From Pseudomonas sp. SST3 (GTDB lineage Bacteria > Pseudomonadota > Gammaproteobacteria > Pseudomonadales > Pseudomonadaceae), in contig NZ_QORI02000004.1 in assembly GCF_003325755.1 (NCBI RefSeq), forward strand, positions 124,001-188,000: a stretch of DNA of 64,000 nucleotides, given 5' to 3'. The position numbers and the translations under genes were made by a program. Positions within the stretch are counted from its first letter, which is position 1; each line of letters starts with the position of its first letter. Below, piece by piece: positions 18,597 to 27,300 of the stretch. The notes under the pieces are model-generated. The model worked only from the letters and a program-made list of their open reading frames with translations, ran no database searches and was not told the origin of the DNA.

Positions 18597-19372
18597 ATGA
18601 ACAACCATCCGATCGTTTCCCGTCAGCAGTGGCTGGCCGCCCATACCGAACACCTGCTCAAGGAGAAGCAGGTCACCCATCAACGCGAGGCGCTGGCCGC
18701 GGCCCGTCGCGAATTGCCCTGGGCGCTCGTGGAAAAGGATTACCGCTTCCAGGACGCACAAGGCACGGTGGGCCTGGAGCAGCTGTTCGACGGCCGCAGC
18801 CAGCTGGTCATCAAGCATTTCATGTTCGGCGCGACTGGCAGGAGGGCTGTGTCGGCTGTTCTTTCGAGATGGACCACCTGCAGGGCGCCCTGGTGCATCT
18901 GGCCAACCACGACGTCAGCGTCGTGGCCGTATCACGCGGACCTTTCGCGGCGCTGGAGGCCTTTCGCCAACGCATGGGCTGGCAGATCCGCTGGGTGTCG
19001 TCTGCCGGCAGCGATTTCAATCGGGACTTCCACGTCTCGTTCGATCCCGAAGATATCGTCGAGGGCAAGGTGTTTTACAACTTCACCTGGGAACCGTTCG
19101 TCTGTGAGGAGCTGTCGGGCTTCAGCGTGTTCTATCGCGACGAAGACGGACGCATCTTTCATACGTTCTCGGCATATGGGCGCGGCGCGGAGGAGTTACT
19201 GGGCAGCTATGTGCTGCTCGACATGACGCCCAACGGGCGCAACGAAAACGAACGGCACAACCTGACCGATTGGGTCCGCCATCATGACCGTTACGGCAGC
19301 GGAGGCAGCGTTGGCCCCGATGGGCGCGCCGTTCCAGCTGCCCAAGAATCGGCTTCAGACTGTTGCCATTGA
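18597..19372 (+). pseudogene. DUF899 family protein, frameshifted
   Basis: The first part (MNNHPIVSRQQWLAAH to IKHFMFGA) and the second part (DWQEGCVGCSFEMDH to the end) both match the DUF899 thioredoxin-like family but lie in different frames. The break is at about 18834-18842. A single inserted base after TTCGGCGC would restore the expected family sequence HFMFGADWQEGC. The start at 18597 has GGAGG at good spacing. Downstream of the break the frame stays open to 19372 with well-conserved family segments (RMGWQIRWVSS, FSVFYRDEDG), so the loss is recent, or the base was missed in sequencing. DUF899 proteins have no established function; the CxxC-like VGC motif suggests a redox role. Confidence 0.8.
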
Positions 19373-19572
19373 GCCGGAGCGCGCGTTGGTCACACCCTGA
19401 ATTTCCCTGAAACCCTCGCGGCCTTGTCCGGTCCAGATTAGAACAGCAGGCATTCCGGGGCTGCGAAGGCCGCTTCCATTGCGCGTGAGAGTTGCGTTGC
19501 GTGCGAACGCCTCCGGTGTACCAGCCCTCCCTTTGTCTGAACGGTTCATCCTCCAGACCAAGCGAGGTTTCC

Positions 19573-21372
19573 ATGGCAATGACAGTGGGTGACTACCTAA
19601 TCGAACGCCTCTACCAATGGGGCGTTCGCCGCATCTATGGCTATCCTGGCGACGGCATCAACGGCGTGTTCGGCGCCCTCAATCGTTCGGATGAAAAGAT
19701 TCGCTTCATCCAGGCACGCCATGAGGAGATGGCTGCTTTCATGGCTTCTGCCGATGCCAAGTTCAACGGTGGCCTCGGCGTCTGCATCGCTACCTCTGGC
19801 CCTGGGGCGGCACACCTGATAACCGGCCTGTACGACGCGCGCCTGGACCATATGCCAGTGTTAGCCATCACCGGTCAGAAATCGCGTACCGCACTAGGGA
19901 GTCATTACCAGCAGGAAATCGATTTGGTCTCGCTGTTCAAGGATGTTTCCGGCGCGTTTGTCGAGCAGGCCAGCGCACCGGCCCAGGTCAGGCATCTGAT
20001 CGACCGGGCCATTCGTACCGCGGTGGGCGAGCGCAAGGTAGCGACCATCATTCTACCCAGTGATCTGCAGGACGCCGAATACAGCGAGCCACCACGCGCC
20101 CATGGCGCGGTGCATTCAGGCATCGGTTACACGCGGCCGAAAATAGTGCCCTACGAGGCTGACCTGCAGCGCGCCGCAGACGTGCTCAATGCCGGCAAGA
20201 AGGTCGCCATCCTGGTCGGTGCCGGGGCGCTGAACGCCACCGATGAGGTCATCGCGGTTGCCGAAAAACTCGGGGCCGGGGTGGCCAAGGCGCTGTTGGG
20301 CAAAGCGGCGGTACCGGACGATCTGCCCTGGGTGACCGGCTCCATTGGTTTGCTCGGCACCGAGCCGAGCTACAAGCTGATGACCGAATGCGACACCCTG
20401 CTGATGATCGGTTCGGGCTTCCCCTACTCCGAGTTCCTGCCCGAAGAAGGCCAGGCGCGAGGCGTACAGATCGACCTCAAGGCAGACATGCTGAGCATTC
20501 GCTACCCCATGGAAGTCAGCCTGCAAGGCGATTCCGCCGAAACACTCCGGGCGCTGCTGCCACTGCTCACCGAGAAGACCCAACGCAGCTGGCGCAGCGA
20601 CGTCGAAGGTTGGCGGATGGAATGGGAGCAGACGCTTGAGAAGCGTGCCATGACCCAGGCGGACCCCGTCAACCCTCAGCGCGTCGCCTATGAACTGTCG
20701 CCGCGCCTGCCCGACTATTCGATCATCACCAGTGACTCGGGCTCCTGCGCCAACTGGTACGCGCGGGACGTGAAGATCCGCCGCGGCATGATGTGCTCGC
20801 TGTCTGGGGGGCTGGCCTCGATGGGTGCAGCGGTGCCCTACGCCATCGCCGCCAAGTTCTCGCACCCTGATCGGCCGGTCGTTGCGATGGTTGGCGACGG
20901 CGCGATGCAGATGAACAACCTGGCCGAACTGATCACTGTCGCCAAGTACTGGAAGGAGTGGCAGAACCCGCAATGGATCTGCTGCGTATTCAACAACGAG
21001 GACCTCAACCAGGTGACCTGGGAGCAGCGGGTAATGGAAGGCGATCCTAAGTTCGAGGCGTCGCAGAACATCCCCAATGTGCCCTATCACCGCTTCGCCG
21101 AGTCGATCGGTCTGAAAGGCATCTATGTCGACCGGGAAGATCGTGTTGCTGCCGCATGGGATGAAGCCTTCGCCTCTGACAAACCCGTGTTGATCGAATT
21201 CAAGACCGACCCGAACGTGCCGCCGCTGCCACCGCACATCACGCTGGAACAGGCGAAGAAATACGCCTCGGTGTTGCTGCATGGCGACCCGGATCAGGGC
21301 GGGATCATCAAGCAATCGGCCAAGCAGGTGCTCAGCAAGGTGATGCCCGGGCATGACAAGGATAAAGAATGA
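19573..21372 (+). CDS. Thiamine diphosphate-dependent enzyme, pyruvate oxidase/acetolactate synthase family
   Basis: A 599-residue protein with three domains: the pyrimidine-binding domain with catalytic-type glutamate (ARHEEMAAF, about residue 51), the central Rossmann-like domain (VGAGALNATDEV), and the diphosphate domain with GDGAMQMNNLAEL followed by FNNEDLNQV. It resembles PoxB-like quinone-dependent pyruvate dehydrogenases but lacks an obvious C-terminal membrane-binding helix; the tail is charged (MPGHDKDKE). The substrate is probably a 2-oxo acid. The start at 19573 has GAGG in front. Its stop overlaps the next gene (ATGA), making it the first gene of a five-gene operon. Confidence 0.85.
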   Translation: MAMTVGDYLIERLYQWGVRRIYGYPGDGINGVFGALNRSDEKIRFIQARHEEMAAFMASADAKFNGGLGVCIATSGPGAAHLITGLYDARLDHMPVLAITGQKSRTALGSHYQQEIDLVSLFKDVSGAFVEQASAPAQVRHLIDRAIRTAVGERKVATIILPSDLQDAEYSEPPRAHGAVHSGIGYTRPKIVPYEADLQRAADVLNAGKKVAILVGAGALNATDEVIAVAEKLGAGVAKALLGKAAVPDDLPWVTGSIGLLGTEPSYKLMTECDTLLMIGSGFPYSEFLPEEGQARGVQIDLKADMLSIRYPMEVSLQGDSAETLRALLPLLTEKTQRSWRSDVEGWRMEWEQTLEKRAMTQADPVNPQRVAYELSPRLPDYSIITSDSGSCANWYARDVKIRRGMMCSLSGGLASMGAAVPYAIAAKFSHPDRPVVAMVGDGAMQMNNLAELITVAKYWKEWQNPQWICCVFNNEDLNQVTWEQRVMEGDPKFEASQNIPNVPYHRFAESIGLKGIYVDREDRVAAAWDEAFASDKPVLIEFKTDPNVPPLPPHITLEQAKKYASVLLHGDPDQGGIIKQSAKQVLSKVMPGHDKDKE

Positions 21373-22478
21373 CCGCTCGGCCGGACGCGGCCATTCGCGC
21401 GCTACGGGTCGGGGCCTACCGCGTTCCGACCGACGCGCCCGAGGCCGACGGTACCTTTCGGTGGGACGCGACTACGCTGGTGCTGGTTGAGCTGGATGCG
21501 GCCGGCGAGACCGGCATGGGATATACCTATGCCGACGCCTCGTTGGTGCGGCTAATCGACGACCATCTGCGCTCATTGGTTGTAGGTGCCGACCCGATGG
21601 CCATAGCCGGCATCGCCGAGCAGCTCTGGGCCAGCGTGCGCAATCTGGGGCGTTCAGGCCTGGCCGCCTGTGCAATTTCGGCAGTCGACGGTGCGCTGTG
21701 GGATCTCAAGGCGAAGTGCCTTGGCGTGCCGCTGGCGCAGCTGCTGGGCACGCGGCGGACTGCAGTACCGGTGTACGGCAGCGGCGGGTTCACGAGTTAT
21801 GCCGACGACAGGTTACGCGACCAGCTTGGGCGCTGGGTAGAAGAGGACGGCTGCCGCTGGGTGAAGATGAAAATCGGCGCCGATGCCGATCATGACGGCC
21901 AGCGCGTGGCCGCGGCTCGGGATGCGGTCGGTGACGCCGGGCTGTTCATCGACGCCAACGGTGCGCATAGCAGCCGCAGCGCCATCGCTTTCGCCGCGCG
22001 TATCGCCGAGTACCGTGTCGGCTGGTTTGAGGAGCCGGTCAGTTCGGATGATTTGAACGGGCTGAGCGCGGTGCGTGAGGCTGTCGGCGCACAGGGACTG
22101 GCGGTGGATATCGCCGCTGGGGAATACGCATATACGCCGGACGATTTCCGCCGGCTGCTCCAGTGTGGCGCCGTCGATGTGTTGCAGGCTGACGCGACTC
22201 GGTGCGGCGGCATCAGCGGTTTTCTGCAGGCAGCAGCCTTGAGCGATGCCTTTCATATCGATGTTTCTGCGCATTGCGCCCCTGCCTTGCATCGACACGT
22301 GGCTTGCGCGGTGCCGCGACTTCGACATATCGAATGGTTTCACGACCACGTGCGCCTGGAGTCACGGTTGTTCGACGGGGCTCCTGAAATCGATCGGGGC
22401 GTGATCACCCCAGACTGGAGTCGGCCTGGTCATGGCTTGCAGTTCAAGCATGCCGATGCGCGGCAGTACCAGATATGA
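21369..22478 (+). CDS. Enolase-superfamily enzyme, mandelate racemase subgroup (sugar-acid dehydratase-like)
   Basis: A 369-residue protein with the complete catalytic set of the mandelate racemase subgroup: KxK at K166/K168, metal ligands D195 (FIDANG), E221 (WFEEP) and E252 (AAGEYA), and a D274/H302 dyad (QADATRCGG and SAHCAP). Such enzymes abstract the alpha-proton of a carboxylate, most often dehydrating aldonic or uronic acids. The substrate is not readable. It overlaps the upstream ThDP gene by 4 bp and is followed after 30 bp by the membrane protein. Together with the dehydrogenase genes it suggests oxidation and dehydration of a sugar or sugar acid. Confidence 0.85.
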   Translation: MTARPDAAIRALRVGAYRVPTDAPEADGTFRWDATTLVLVELDAAGETGMGYTYADASLVRLIDDHLRSLVVGADPMAIAGIAEQLWASVRNLGRSGLAACAISAVDGALWDLKAKCLGVPLAQLLGTRRTAVPVYGSGGFTSYADDRLRDQLGRWVEEDGCRWVKMKIGADADHDGQRVAAARDAVGDAGLFIDANGAHSSRSAIAFAARIAEYRVGWFEEPVSSDDLNGLSAVREAVGAQGLAVDIAAGEYAYTPDDFRRLLQCGAVDVLQADATRCGGISGFLQAAALSDAFHIDVSAHCAPALHRHVACAVPRLRHIEWFHDHVRLESRLFDGAPEIDRGVITPDWSRPGHGLQFKHADARQYQI

Positions 22479-22508
22479 CGCTCTCCCAACCTGCGCAAGA
22501 GAGGCTTC

Positions 22509-23483
22509 ATGGTTTCAGGCACTCAACTCAAGCTGATCGCCGCTGGCGCAACCACGGCGTTGGCTGCGGCCTCACTGGTCTGGCAAAAGCATGAACGACG
22601 CGGTCGCGGGCTGCTCTTCCGCCCCGCGGACGACAGCCTCGTCGCGGCGGCACGCACGCTCAATCGGGGCGCCGGGTTGCTGGCCCTTGCAGTCGGTATG
22701 GACAGCGCCGCCGAGCATTACCGCGGCGACTTTCAGAACCGGGCCATGTACACGCCACTGGCGGTATCAGCGCTGTCATTGCTCGCAAGCAGTCAGGGGC
22801 AGCAGGACCCGGACCCAGCCTCCAGCCGACTGCGCAACGGGGTCTACCTGGGCACGGTGTTAACCGGTCTGGCCGGGACGGGCTTCCATCTCTACAACGT
22901 CACCAAGCGGCCGGGCGGCTTCTGCTGGAGCAACCTGTTCTATGCCGCCCCCCTTGGCGCGCCGTCGGCGTTGGTGCTTTCCGGCGTATTGGGTTATTAC
23001 GCCGAGCGGTTGCGCGCCGAAACGGATGACGCGATACCGCAGGTGTTCGGCTTACCGGCAGGCAAAGCGGTCGCGCTGATGGCAGCCGCCGGGTTGCTCG
23101 GCACCACGGCCGAAGCCGGGCTGTTGCATTTTCGCGGCTCGTTCCAGAACCCCGCCATGTACTTGCCTGTCACTGCGCCTCCGATCGCCGCAGGGCTGCT
23201 GGTCGCCACGGCACTTGCCGGGCCACAGCATCCGCGTCTGCGCTGGTGGTCGCGTTTGACCCTGCGTTTCACCACGTTCATGGGCCTCGCCGGAGCGGGC
23301 TTCCATACCCTGGGCATCGCCCGCAACTTCGGCGGCTGGCGCAACTGGCGGCAGAATCTGCAGGCCGGCCCGCCGCTCCCCGCTCCGCCGAGTTTCACCG
23401 GCCTGGCGCTGGCGGGCCTCGCCGCACACACCTTGCTCGATGAAGAGCGCGACCTGTCGGAATACCGATGGTGGGACAAATGA
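22509..23483 (+). CDS. Internally duplicated multi-pass membrane protein with four conserved histidines
   Basis: A 324-residue hydrophobic protein that I do not recognise as a named family. It consists of two similar halves: HYRGDFQNRAMYTP (70-83) repeats as HFRGSFQNPAMYLP (207-220), and LAGTGFHLYN (121-130) repeats as LAGAGFHTLG (260-269). The offset is 137-139 residues. Each half has about three hydrophobic segments. The histidines H70/H127 and H207/H266 recur at the same places in both halves and are candidate haem or quinone-site ligands. The gene overlaps the next one by 4 bp (ATGA), which links it to the GMC dehydrogenase subunits. A membrane anchor or electron-transfer subunit is the working hypothesis. 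Confidence 0.75.
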   Translation: MVSGTQLKLIAAGATTALAAASLVWQKHERRGRGLLFRPADDSLVAAARTLNRGAGLLALAVGMDSAAEHYRGDFQNRAMYTPLAVSALSLLASSQGQQDPDPASSRLRNGVYLGTVLTGLAGTGFHLYNVTKRPGGFCWSNLFYAAPLGAPSALVLSGVLGYYAERLRAETDDAIPQVFGLPAGKAVALMAAAGLLGTTAEAGLLHFRGSFQNPAMYLPVTAPPIAAGLLVATALAGPQHPRLRWWSRLTLRFTTFMGLAGAGFHTLGIARNFGGWRNWRQNLQAGPPLPAPPSFTGLALAGLAAHTLLDEERDLSEYRWWDK

Positions 23484-24121
23484 ATCAGCGCTATCCCGGC
23501 TATGACGTACAGAGCAAACGCGAGGGTTCCTCCTGGAACGAGCCGACTCGCCGGGCGATCGATACCCGGGTTTCGGTACCCGATCAGCCGCGCTTTTTTG
23601 ACTCCACGCAATGGCTTGTGCTCAGGGCGGTTTGCGCGCGAATCGTGCCGCAGCCGAGCAATAGACCGCCGGTGCCATTAGCGGCGCTGGTCGATTCGAA
23701 GGCCTTCCAGCGGCACGGCGAGGGCTATCGGGATGCGCGCCTGCCACCGTTGCCGCAAGCCTGGCGCAGCGGGTTAGCCGCGCTGAACGCCGAGGCGCAA
23801 ACGCTACACGGCAAAGCTTTTGCGCAGCTCAGCGACCACGAGCAGGATGCGCTATTGGCGGCCATGCAGAAGGGCCAGCTGTACCATCCAGCGTGGGGCG
23901 CGATGCCGCCCAAGGTGTTCTTCAGCGAACGGGTGGTGCATGACATCACCGCCGCGTATTACAGCCATCCCACAGCCTGGAACGAAATCGGCTTCGGCGG
24001 GCCCGCCAGCCCGCGCGGCTATGTGCGGCTGGAGGCCAACGCCCGTGATGCCTGGGAACCGGCCGAGGCCAAACCCGACGACGAAGGCAAAGCCAGGGAG
24101 CTCAATCATCGTGTCAGATGA
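23480..24121 (+). CDS. Gluconate 2-dehydrogenase subunit 3-like protein
   Basis: A 213-residue protein with features of the small subunit of FAD-dependent gluconate/sorbitol dehydrogenases: an N-terminal region with FDSTQWLVLRAVCARIVPQ and the tail motif FGGPASPRGYVRL. The usual twin-arginine signal peptide is absent; the N-terminus (MNQRYPGYDVQSKREG) is soluble and charged. The start at 23480 overlaps the previous stop as ATGA, with a GTG-rich alternative ATG four codons upstream. Its end overlaps the GMC gene by 11 bp. It probably assists assembly or stability of the flavoprotein. Confidence 0.82.
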   Translation: MNQRYPGYDVQSKREGSSWNEPTRRAIDTRVSVPDQPRFFDSTQWLVLRAVCARIVPQPSNRPPVPLAALVDSKAFQRHGEGYRDARLPPLPQAWRSGLAALNAEAQTLHGKAFAQLSDHEQDALLAAMQKGQLYHPAWGAMPPKVFFSERVVHDITAAYYSHPTAWNEIGFGGPASPRGYVRLEANARDAWEPAEAKPDDEGKARELNHRVR

Positions 24122-25769
24122 GTTGTTCTTGCACGCACTGCAAACCCCCCGCGGTCGCGACGGGCGCGCCCCCGATGTATTCAAGGTCGGCCGCTGGATA
24201 CCCATGCGCGAGTACCCACAGAATGAGCCAGTGGACTTCGCCATTGTCGGTACCGGGGCGGGTGGCGGCACCCTTGCCTGCAAGCTCGCCGAAGCCGGGT
24301 TTTCGGTGGTGGCCTTCGATGCAGGCGCCTGGTGGAGACCGCTTGAGGAATTTGCCTCGGATGAAGGACACCAGCAGAAACTCTTCTGGACGGACGAACG
24401 CCTGTGCGACGGGGCAAACCCGCTCAAGCTCGGGAGCAACAATAGCGGCATGGCAGTAGGCGGCAGCACGGTGCACTTCGCCATGGTCTCGTTGCGGTTT
24501 CGCCCGGAATGGTTCAAGGCGCGTAGCCTGCTTGGCTATGGCTGCGACTGGCCGATCGACTGGCAGGACATGTGGCGTTATTACACCGAGGTCGAACAGA
24601 CGCTGAAAATTGCCGGACCGGTTCGCTACCCCTGGGGCCCGAAACGTCCCCGCTACCCCTATCGTCAACATGAGGTGAATGCTTCCGGGTTGGCGCTGGC
24701 CCAGGCCTGCGAATCGCTCGGCGTGGATTGGTCGCCTACCCCCTTGGCGACACTCTCCGCACCGCGCGGCGACGCACCGCCCTGCGTTTACCGGGGTTTC
24801 TGCGTCACGGGGTGCTCCACCAACGCCAAGCAGAGCGTGCTGAACACCTGGATACCCCGCGCGGTGAAGGCTGGCGCGGAAATACGAGATTTGGCGATGG
24901 TCGGTCGCGTCGAGACGGGCCCGGACGGCTTGGCTACCGGCCTGCACTTTCATCGGGAAGGCCGGTGGCAGTTCCAGCACGCCAAGCATGTCGTGATCGC
25001 CGGCTATGCCATCGAAACCCCCAGACTGCTGCTCAATTCAGCCAACGATCGATACCCGAACGGGCTCGCCAACAGTTCCGGGCTGGTCGGCAAGAACCTC
25101 ATGGTGCATAGCAACCAAGCGGTATGGGGCATGCTGGAAGACGAGATTCGCTGGTACAAGGGTCCGCCGTCGCTGGCGGTGTGCGAGCACTGGAATTACG
25201 AAGACCGCGGCAAGGACTTCTTCGGTGGTTATGCATTCATGAGCCAAGGTCCGCTACCGGGCGCCTGGGCCGCGTCCCAGACCGGCAACCACGGTCTCTG
25301 GGGACAGGCGCTGGTGGACGAAATGCAGCACTACAACCATCAGGTGGGTCTGAAAATCGTTGGCGAAACCCTGCCGCAAGCACACAACCGGGTCACGCTG
25401 GCCGATGAAACCGATCAGTACGGCCTGCCGATCGCCCGCGTCAGCTGGAGCTATAGCGATAATGATTGGCGGTTGATCGAGCATGCGCTGGACTTCACGC
25501 GCCGCGGTCTCGAAGGAATCGATGCGAAAAACATCTGGGCCGAAGCCGAGGGTACTGCCCATCTTGCCGGAACCGCGCGGATGGGCAGCGATCCGGCCAG
25601 CAGTGTGGTCGATGGTGACTGCCGCAGCTGGGATATCCGTAATCTCTGGATCTGCGACGGGTCGGTGTTGCCCACCATTGGCGGCGCCAATCCGTCTCTG
25701 ACCATCCAGGCGATCGCCTGCCGCACCGGCGACCGCATCCGTGAACTGGCGCGCCGGGGCGAACTGTAG
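24111..25769 (+). CDS. GMC-family FAD oxidoreductase (dehydrogenase large subunit)
   Basis: A 552-residue flavoprotein. FAD binds at FAIVGTGAGGGTLA (residues 43-56). The family cysteine-rich segment CVYRGFCVTGCSTNAK, the AHLAGTARMG motif and the C-terminal GANPSLTIQAIA place it with the large subunits of gluconate 2-dehydrogenase and related sugar dehydrogenases. No signal peptide is seen. The first in-frame start is GTG at 24111, inside the previous gene, with AGGGAG upstream; a longer frame upstream is out of context. No cytochrome c subunit follows, unlike the classical three-subunit enzyme. The substrate is probably an alcohol or sugar derivative. Confidence 0.87.
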   Translation: MSDELFLHALQTPRGRDGRAPDVFKVGRWIPMREYPQNEPVDFAIVGTGAGGGTLACKLAEAGFSVVAFDAGAWWRPLEEFASDEGHQQKLFWTDERLCDGANPLKLGSNNSGMAVGGSTVHFAMVSLRFRPEWFKARSLLGYGCDWPIDWQDMWRYYTEVEQTLKIAGPVRYPWGPKRPRYPYRQHEVNASGLALAQACESLGVDWSPTPLATLSAPRGDAPPCVYRGFCVTGCSTNAKQSVLNTWIPRAVKAGAEIRDLAMVGRVETGPDGLATGLHFHREGRWQFQHAKHVVIAGYAIETPRLLLNSANDRYPNGLANSSGLVGKNLMVHSNQAVWGMLEDEIRWYKGPPSLAVCEHWNYEDRGKDFFGGYAFMSQGPLPGAWAASQTGNHGLWGQALVDEMQHYNHQVGLKIVGETLPQAHNRVTLADETDQYGLPIARVSWSYSDNDWRLIEHALDFTRRGLEGIDAKNIWAEAEGTAHLAGTARMGSDPASSVVDGDCRSWDIRNLWICDGSVLPTIGGANPSLTIQAIACRTGDRIRELARRGEL

Positions 25770-25782
25770 CGGACCGCTGCGA

Positions 25783-26049
25783 TCAGTCCTCTTCCTCGTG
25801 GGTCACTTCGCCGGTTTTGCCGTCCAGCTTGAAGTCCCAGACCTTGCCGTCGGCCTTCATCCCCTCGCCTTCCCAGGAATCGCCCTCAGCGTCTATGGAG
25901 TGGAGCGTGGTGAAGCCAGCGGATTTGGCCTTTTCCACCGCCTGCTCCAGGGTAATCCAGTCGGCACCCGGCTTGTCTGCCAGCGCGACTCCGCTGGCGA
26001 TTCCGAAAACGGCGATGGCAAGGGCGGCGGTCAGGTGTTTCTGATTCAT
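25783..26049 (-). CDS. Periplasmic PepSY-domain protein
   Basis: An 88-residue protein with a signal peptide (MNQKHLTAALAIAVFGIASG, cleavage near ALA) and one PepSY-type domain (WITLEQAVEKAKSAGF, then KVWDFKLDGKTGEVTHEEED). The tail is strongly acidic. The start at 26049 has GAGGAT six bases upstream. It converges on the GMC gene with only 13 bp between. Such small PepSY proteins are often metal- or peptidase-associated and are commonly encoded beside two-component systems; two paralogues lie on the other strand just downstream. Confidence 0.82.
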   Translation of the reverse strand: MNQKHLTAALAIAVFGIASGVALADKPGADWITLEQAVEKAKSAGFTTLHSIDAEGDSWEGEGMKADGKVWDFKLDGKTGEVTHEEED

Positions 26050-26163
26050 GGCGAAATCCTCTTGTTTCACGAACGGGATGTGCTGCGATGCGCTCTTGTA
26101 CATACGAGCCCGACGCCCGACCGGGGTTCACCGATAGGTCTGGAATGGGTCCGGCGGTCTGTA

Positions 26164-26526
26164 TCAGCGCTTTTCAATGGAAACGAGGGCCGCTTCGTCG
26201 CCTTCGCTCTGAAAGCCGATCCGGACCTCATCACCCACCGCCAGACCTTCGAGCTGCTCGCGCCGGGCCTGGAACTCCATGGTCGACGCAGGCCATTTCA
26301 ACGCCGGTACGGGTCCGTGGGCGATGGTCACGACGCCTCGCTCGCGATCCAGCGCCTCGATGGTACCGCTGGCGCGCATGACCGGCTCGGAGACCATTTC
26401 GGTGGCGGGCCCGGCATCGATATCCGGTGAATCAGAGGGCGCCGCAGGCTTGAGTAGATCCTGTGCCAGCACGGTTGGAGCGAGCAGGAGCAGGCCCGAT
26501 AGCGTGATGCAATGGAGTGGTTTCAT
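26164..26526 (-). CDS. CusF-like periplasmic copper/silver-binding domain protein, variant metal site
   Basis: A 120-residue protein with a signal peptide (MKPLHCITLSGLLLLAPTVLAQ) and a CusF-type OB fold (ASGTIEALDRERGVVTIAHGPV). Of the four E. coli CusF metal-site residues (H36, W44, M47, M49) three are in place as H70, W78 and M83, but M47 is replaced by S81 (KWPASTMEF). Copper or silver binding may be weaker or changed. GGGAGG lies seven bases before the start at 26526. No cusCBA genes are in the window. It is divergent from the PepSY-two-component operon. Confidence 0.8.
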   Translation of the reverse strand: MKPLHCITLSGLLLLAPTVLAQDLLKPAAPSDSPDIDAGPATEMVSEPVMRASGTIEALDRERGVVTIAHGPVPALKWPASTMEFQARREQLEGLAVGDEVRIGFQSEGDEAALVSIEKR

Positions 26527-26686
26527 GGCAGACCTCCCGGAACAGGTGGACGTACGCTGCATTGGACAATGCAGCCGCTGCTATTGCTGCCCAGGGTGCG
26601 GTTTCACGACACGGTCACGTTCAGTTTCGTGTAAGCCACGGCTCGTAACCTGTGCAACGTCGAAACCCACATAGGAAAACGAAACC

Positions 26687-26995
26687 ATGAAAACACTGAC
26701 TACCCTGATCACTGCCGCTACCCTCGCCCTCGGTGCCAACCTGGCCATGGCTCGGGACCTCGGCCCGGACGAAGCGCTCAAACTGCGCGATGCCGGCACC
26801 ATCCAGTCCTTCGAAAAGCTCAACGAAGCGGCCCTGGCCAAGCACCCCGGTGCCAAGGTCGAGGAAACCGAACTTGAAGAAGAATATGGTCGCCACATCT
26901 ATCAGGTTGAATTGCGCGACGACAAAGGTGTGCAATGGGACATGGAGCTCGACGCCAAGACCGGCGAAGTGCTCAAGGACCATCAGGACGACTAA
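26687..26995 (+). CDS. Periplasmic PepSY-domain protein, first gene of the two-component operon
   Basis: A 102-residue protein with a signal peptide (MKTLTTLITAATLALGANLAMA) and a single PepSY-like domain (LGPDEALKLRDAGTIQSFEKL, then ELEEEYGRHIYQVELRD and DAKTGEVLKDHQDD). It is clearly paralogous to the next protein. The stop overlaps the next start as TAATG, so the four genes to 29290 form one coupled unit. Position resembles the small genes preceding bqsRS/carRS in Pseudomonas aeruginosa. A role in modulating or supplying the kinase's periplasmic input is inferred. Confidence 0.8.
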   Translation: MKTLTTLITAATLALGANLAMARDLGPDEALKLRDAGTIQSFEKLNEAALAKHPGAKVEETELEEEYGRHIYQVELRDDKGVQWDMELDAKTGEVLKDHQDD

Positions 26996-27300
26996 TGCGC
27001 CCCGCCACTCTTCTCATTATTCCGCTGGCTCTGCTGCTCGCCGCCACCCCGGTGGCGAGCCGCGATCTTGACCAGGATGAAGCCCTGCGGCTGCGCCGCG
27101 AGGGGCTGATCCAGCCACTGGAAAGCTTGTTGCAGAAGGCAATGGAGCGCCACCCCGGCGCTCGGCTGCTGGAAGCCGAACTGGAAGAAGAAGATGGCCT
27201 CTACGTCTACGAAATCGAACTGCTGACCGCAGACGGCGTCGCCCGCGAGCTGGAACTGGACGCGCGCGACGGTCGACTGCTCAAGGACGAAGAGGACTGA
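26995..27300 (+). CDS. Second periplasmic PepSY-domain protein of the two-component operon
   Basis: A 101-residue paralogue of the preceding protein: [20 protein letters not shown] signal sequence, then [35 protein letters not shown] and [13 protein letters not shown]. The RDL(D/G)xDEAL(R/K)LR opening of the mature part is shared with its neighbour, so the pair arose by tandem duplication. Glu- and Asp-rich stretches could bind cations. Its stop codon overlaps the response regulator start by 1 bp. Confidence 0.8.
   Translation: MRPATLLIIPLALLLAATPVASRDLDQDEALRLRREGLIQPLESLLQKAMERHPGARLLEAELEEEDGLYVYEIELLTADGVARELELDARDGRLLKDEED

Noticed and set aside
20116..21354. Minus-strand frame of 412 codons
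   Set aside because: Antisense of the ThDP enzyme gene, His/Arg/Gly-rich translation typical of a shadow frame.
26527..26686. BqsR-type TTAAG-N6-TTAAG box before the PepSY operon
   Set aside because: I looked for it in the divergent promoter region and found no match.
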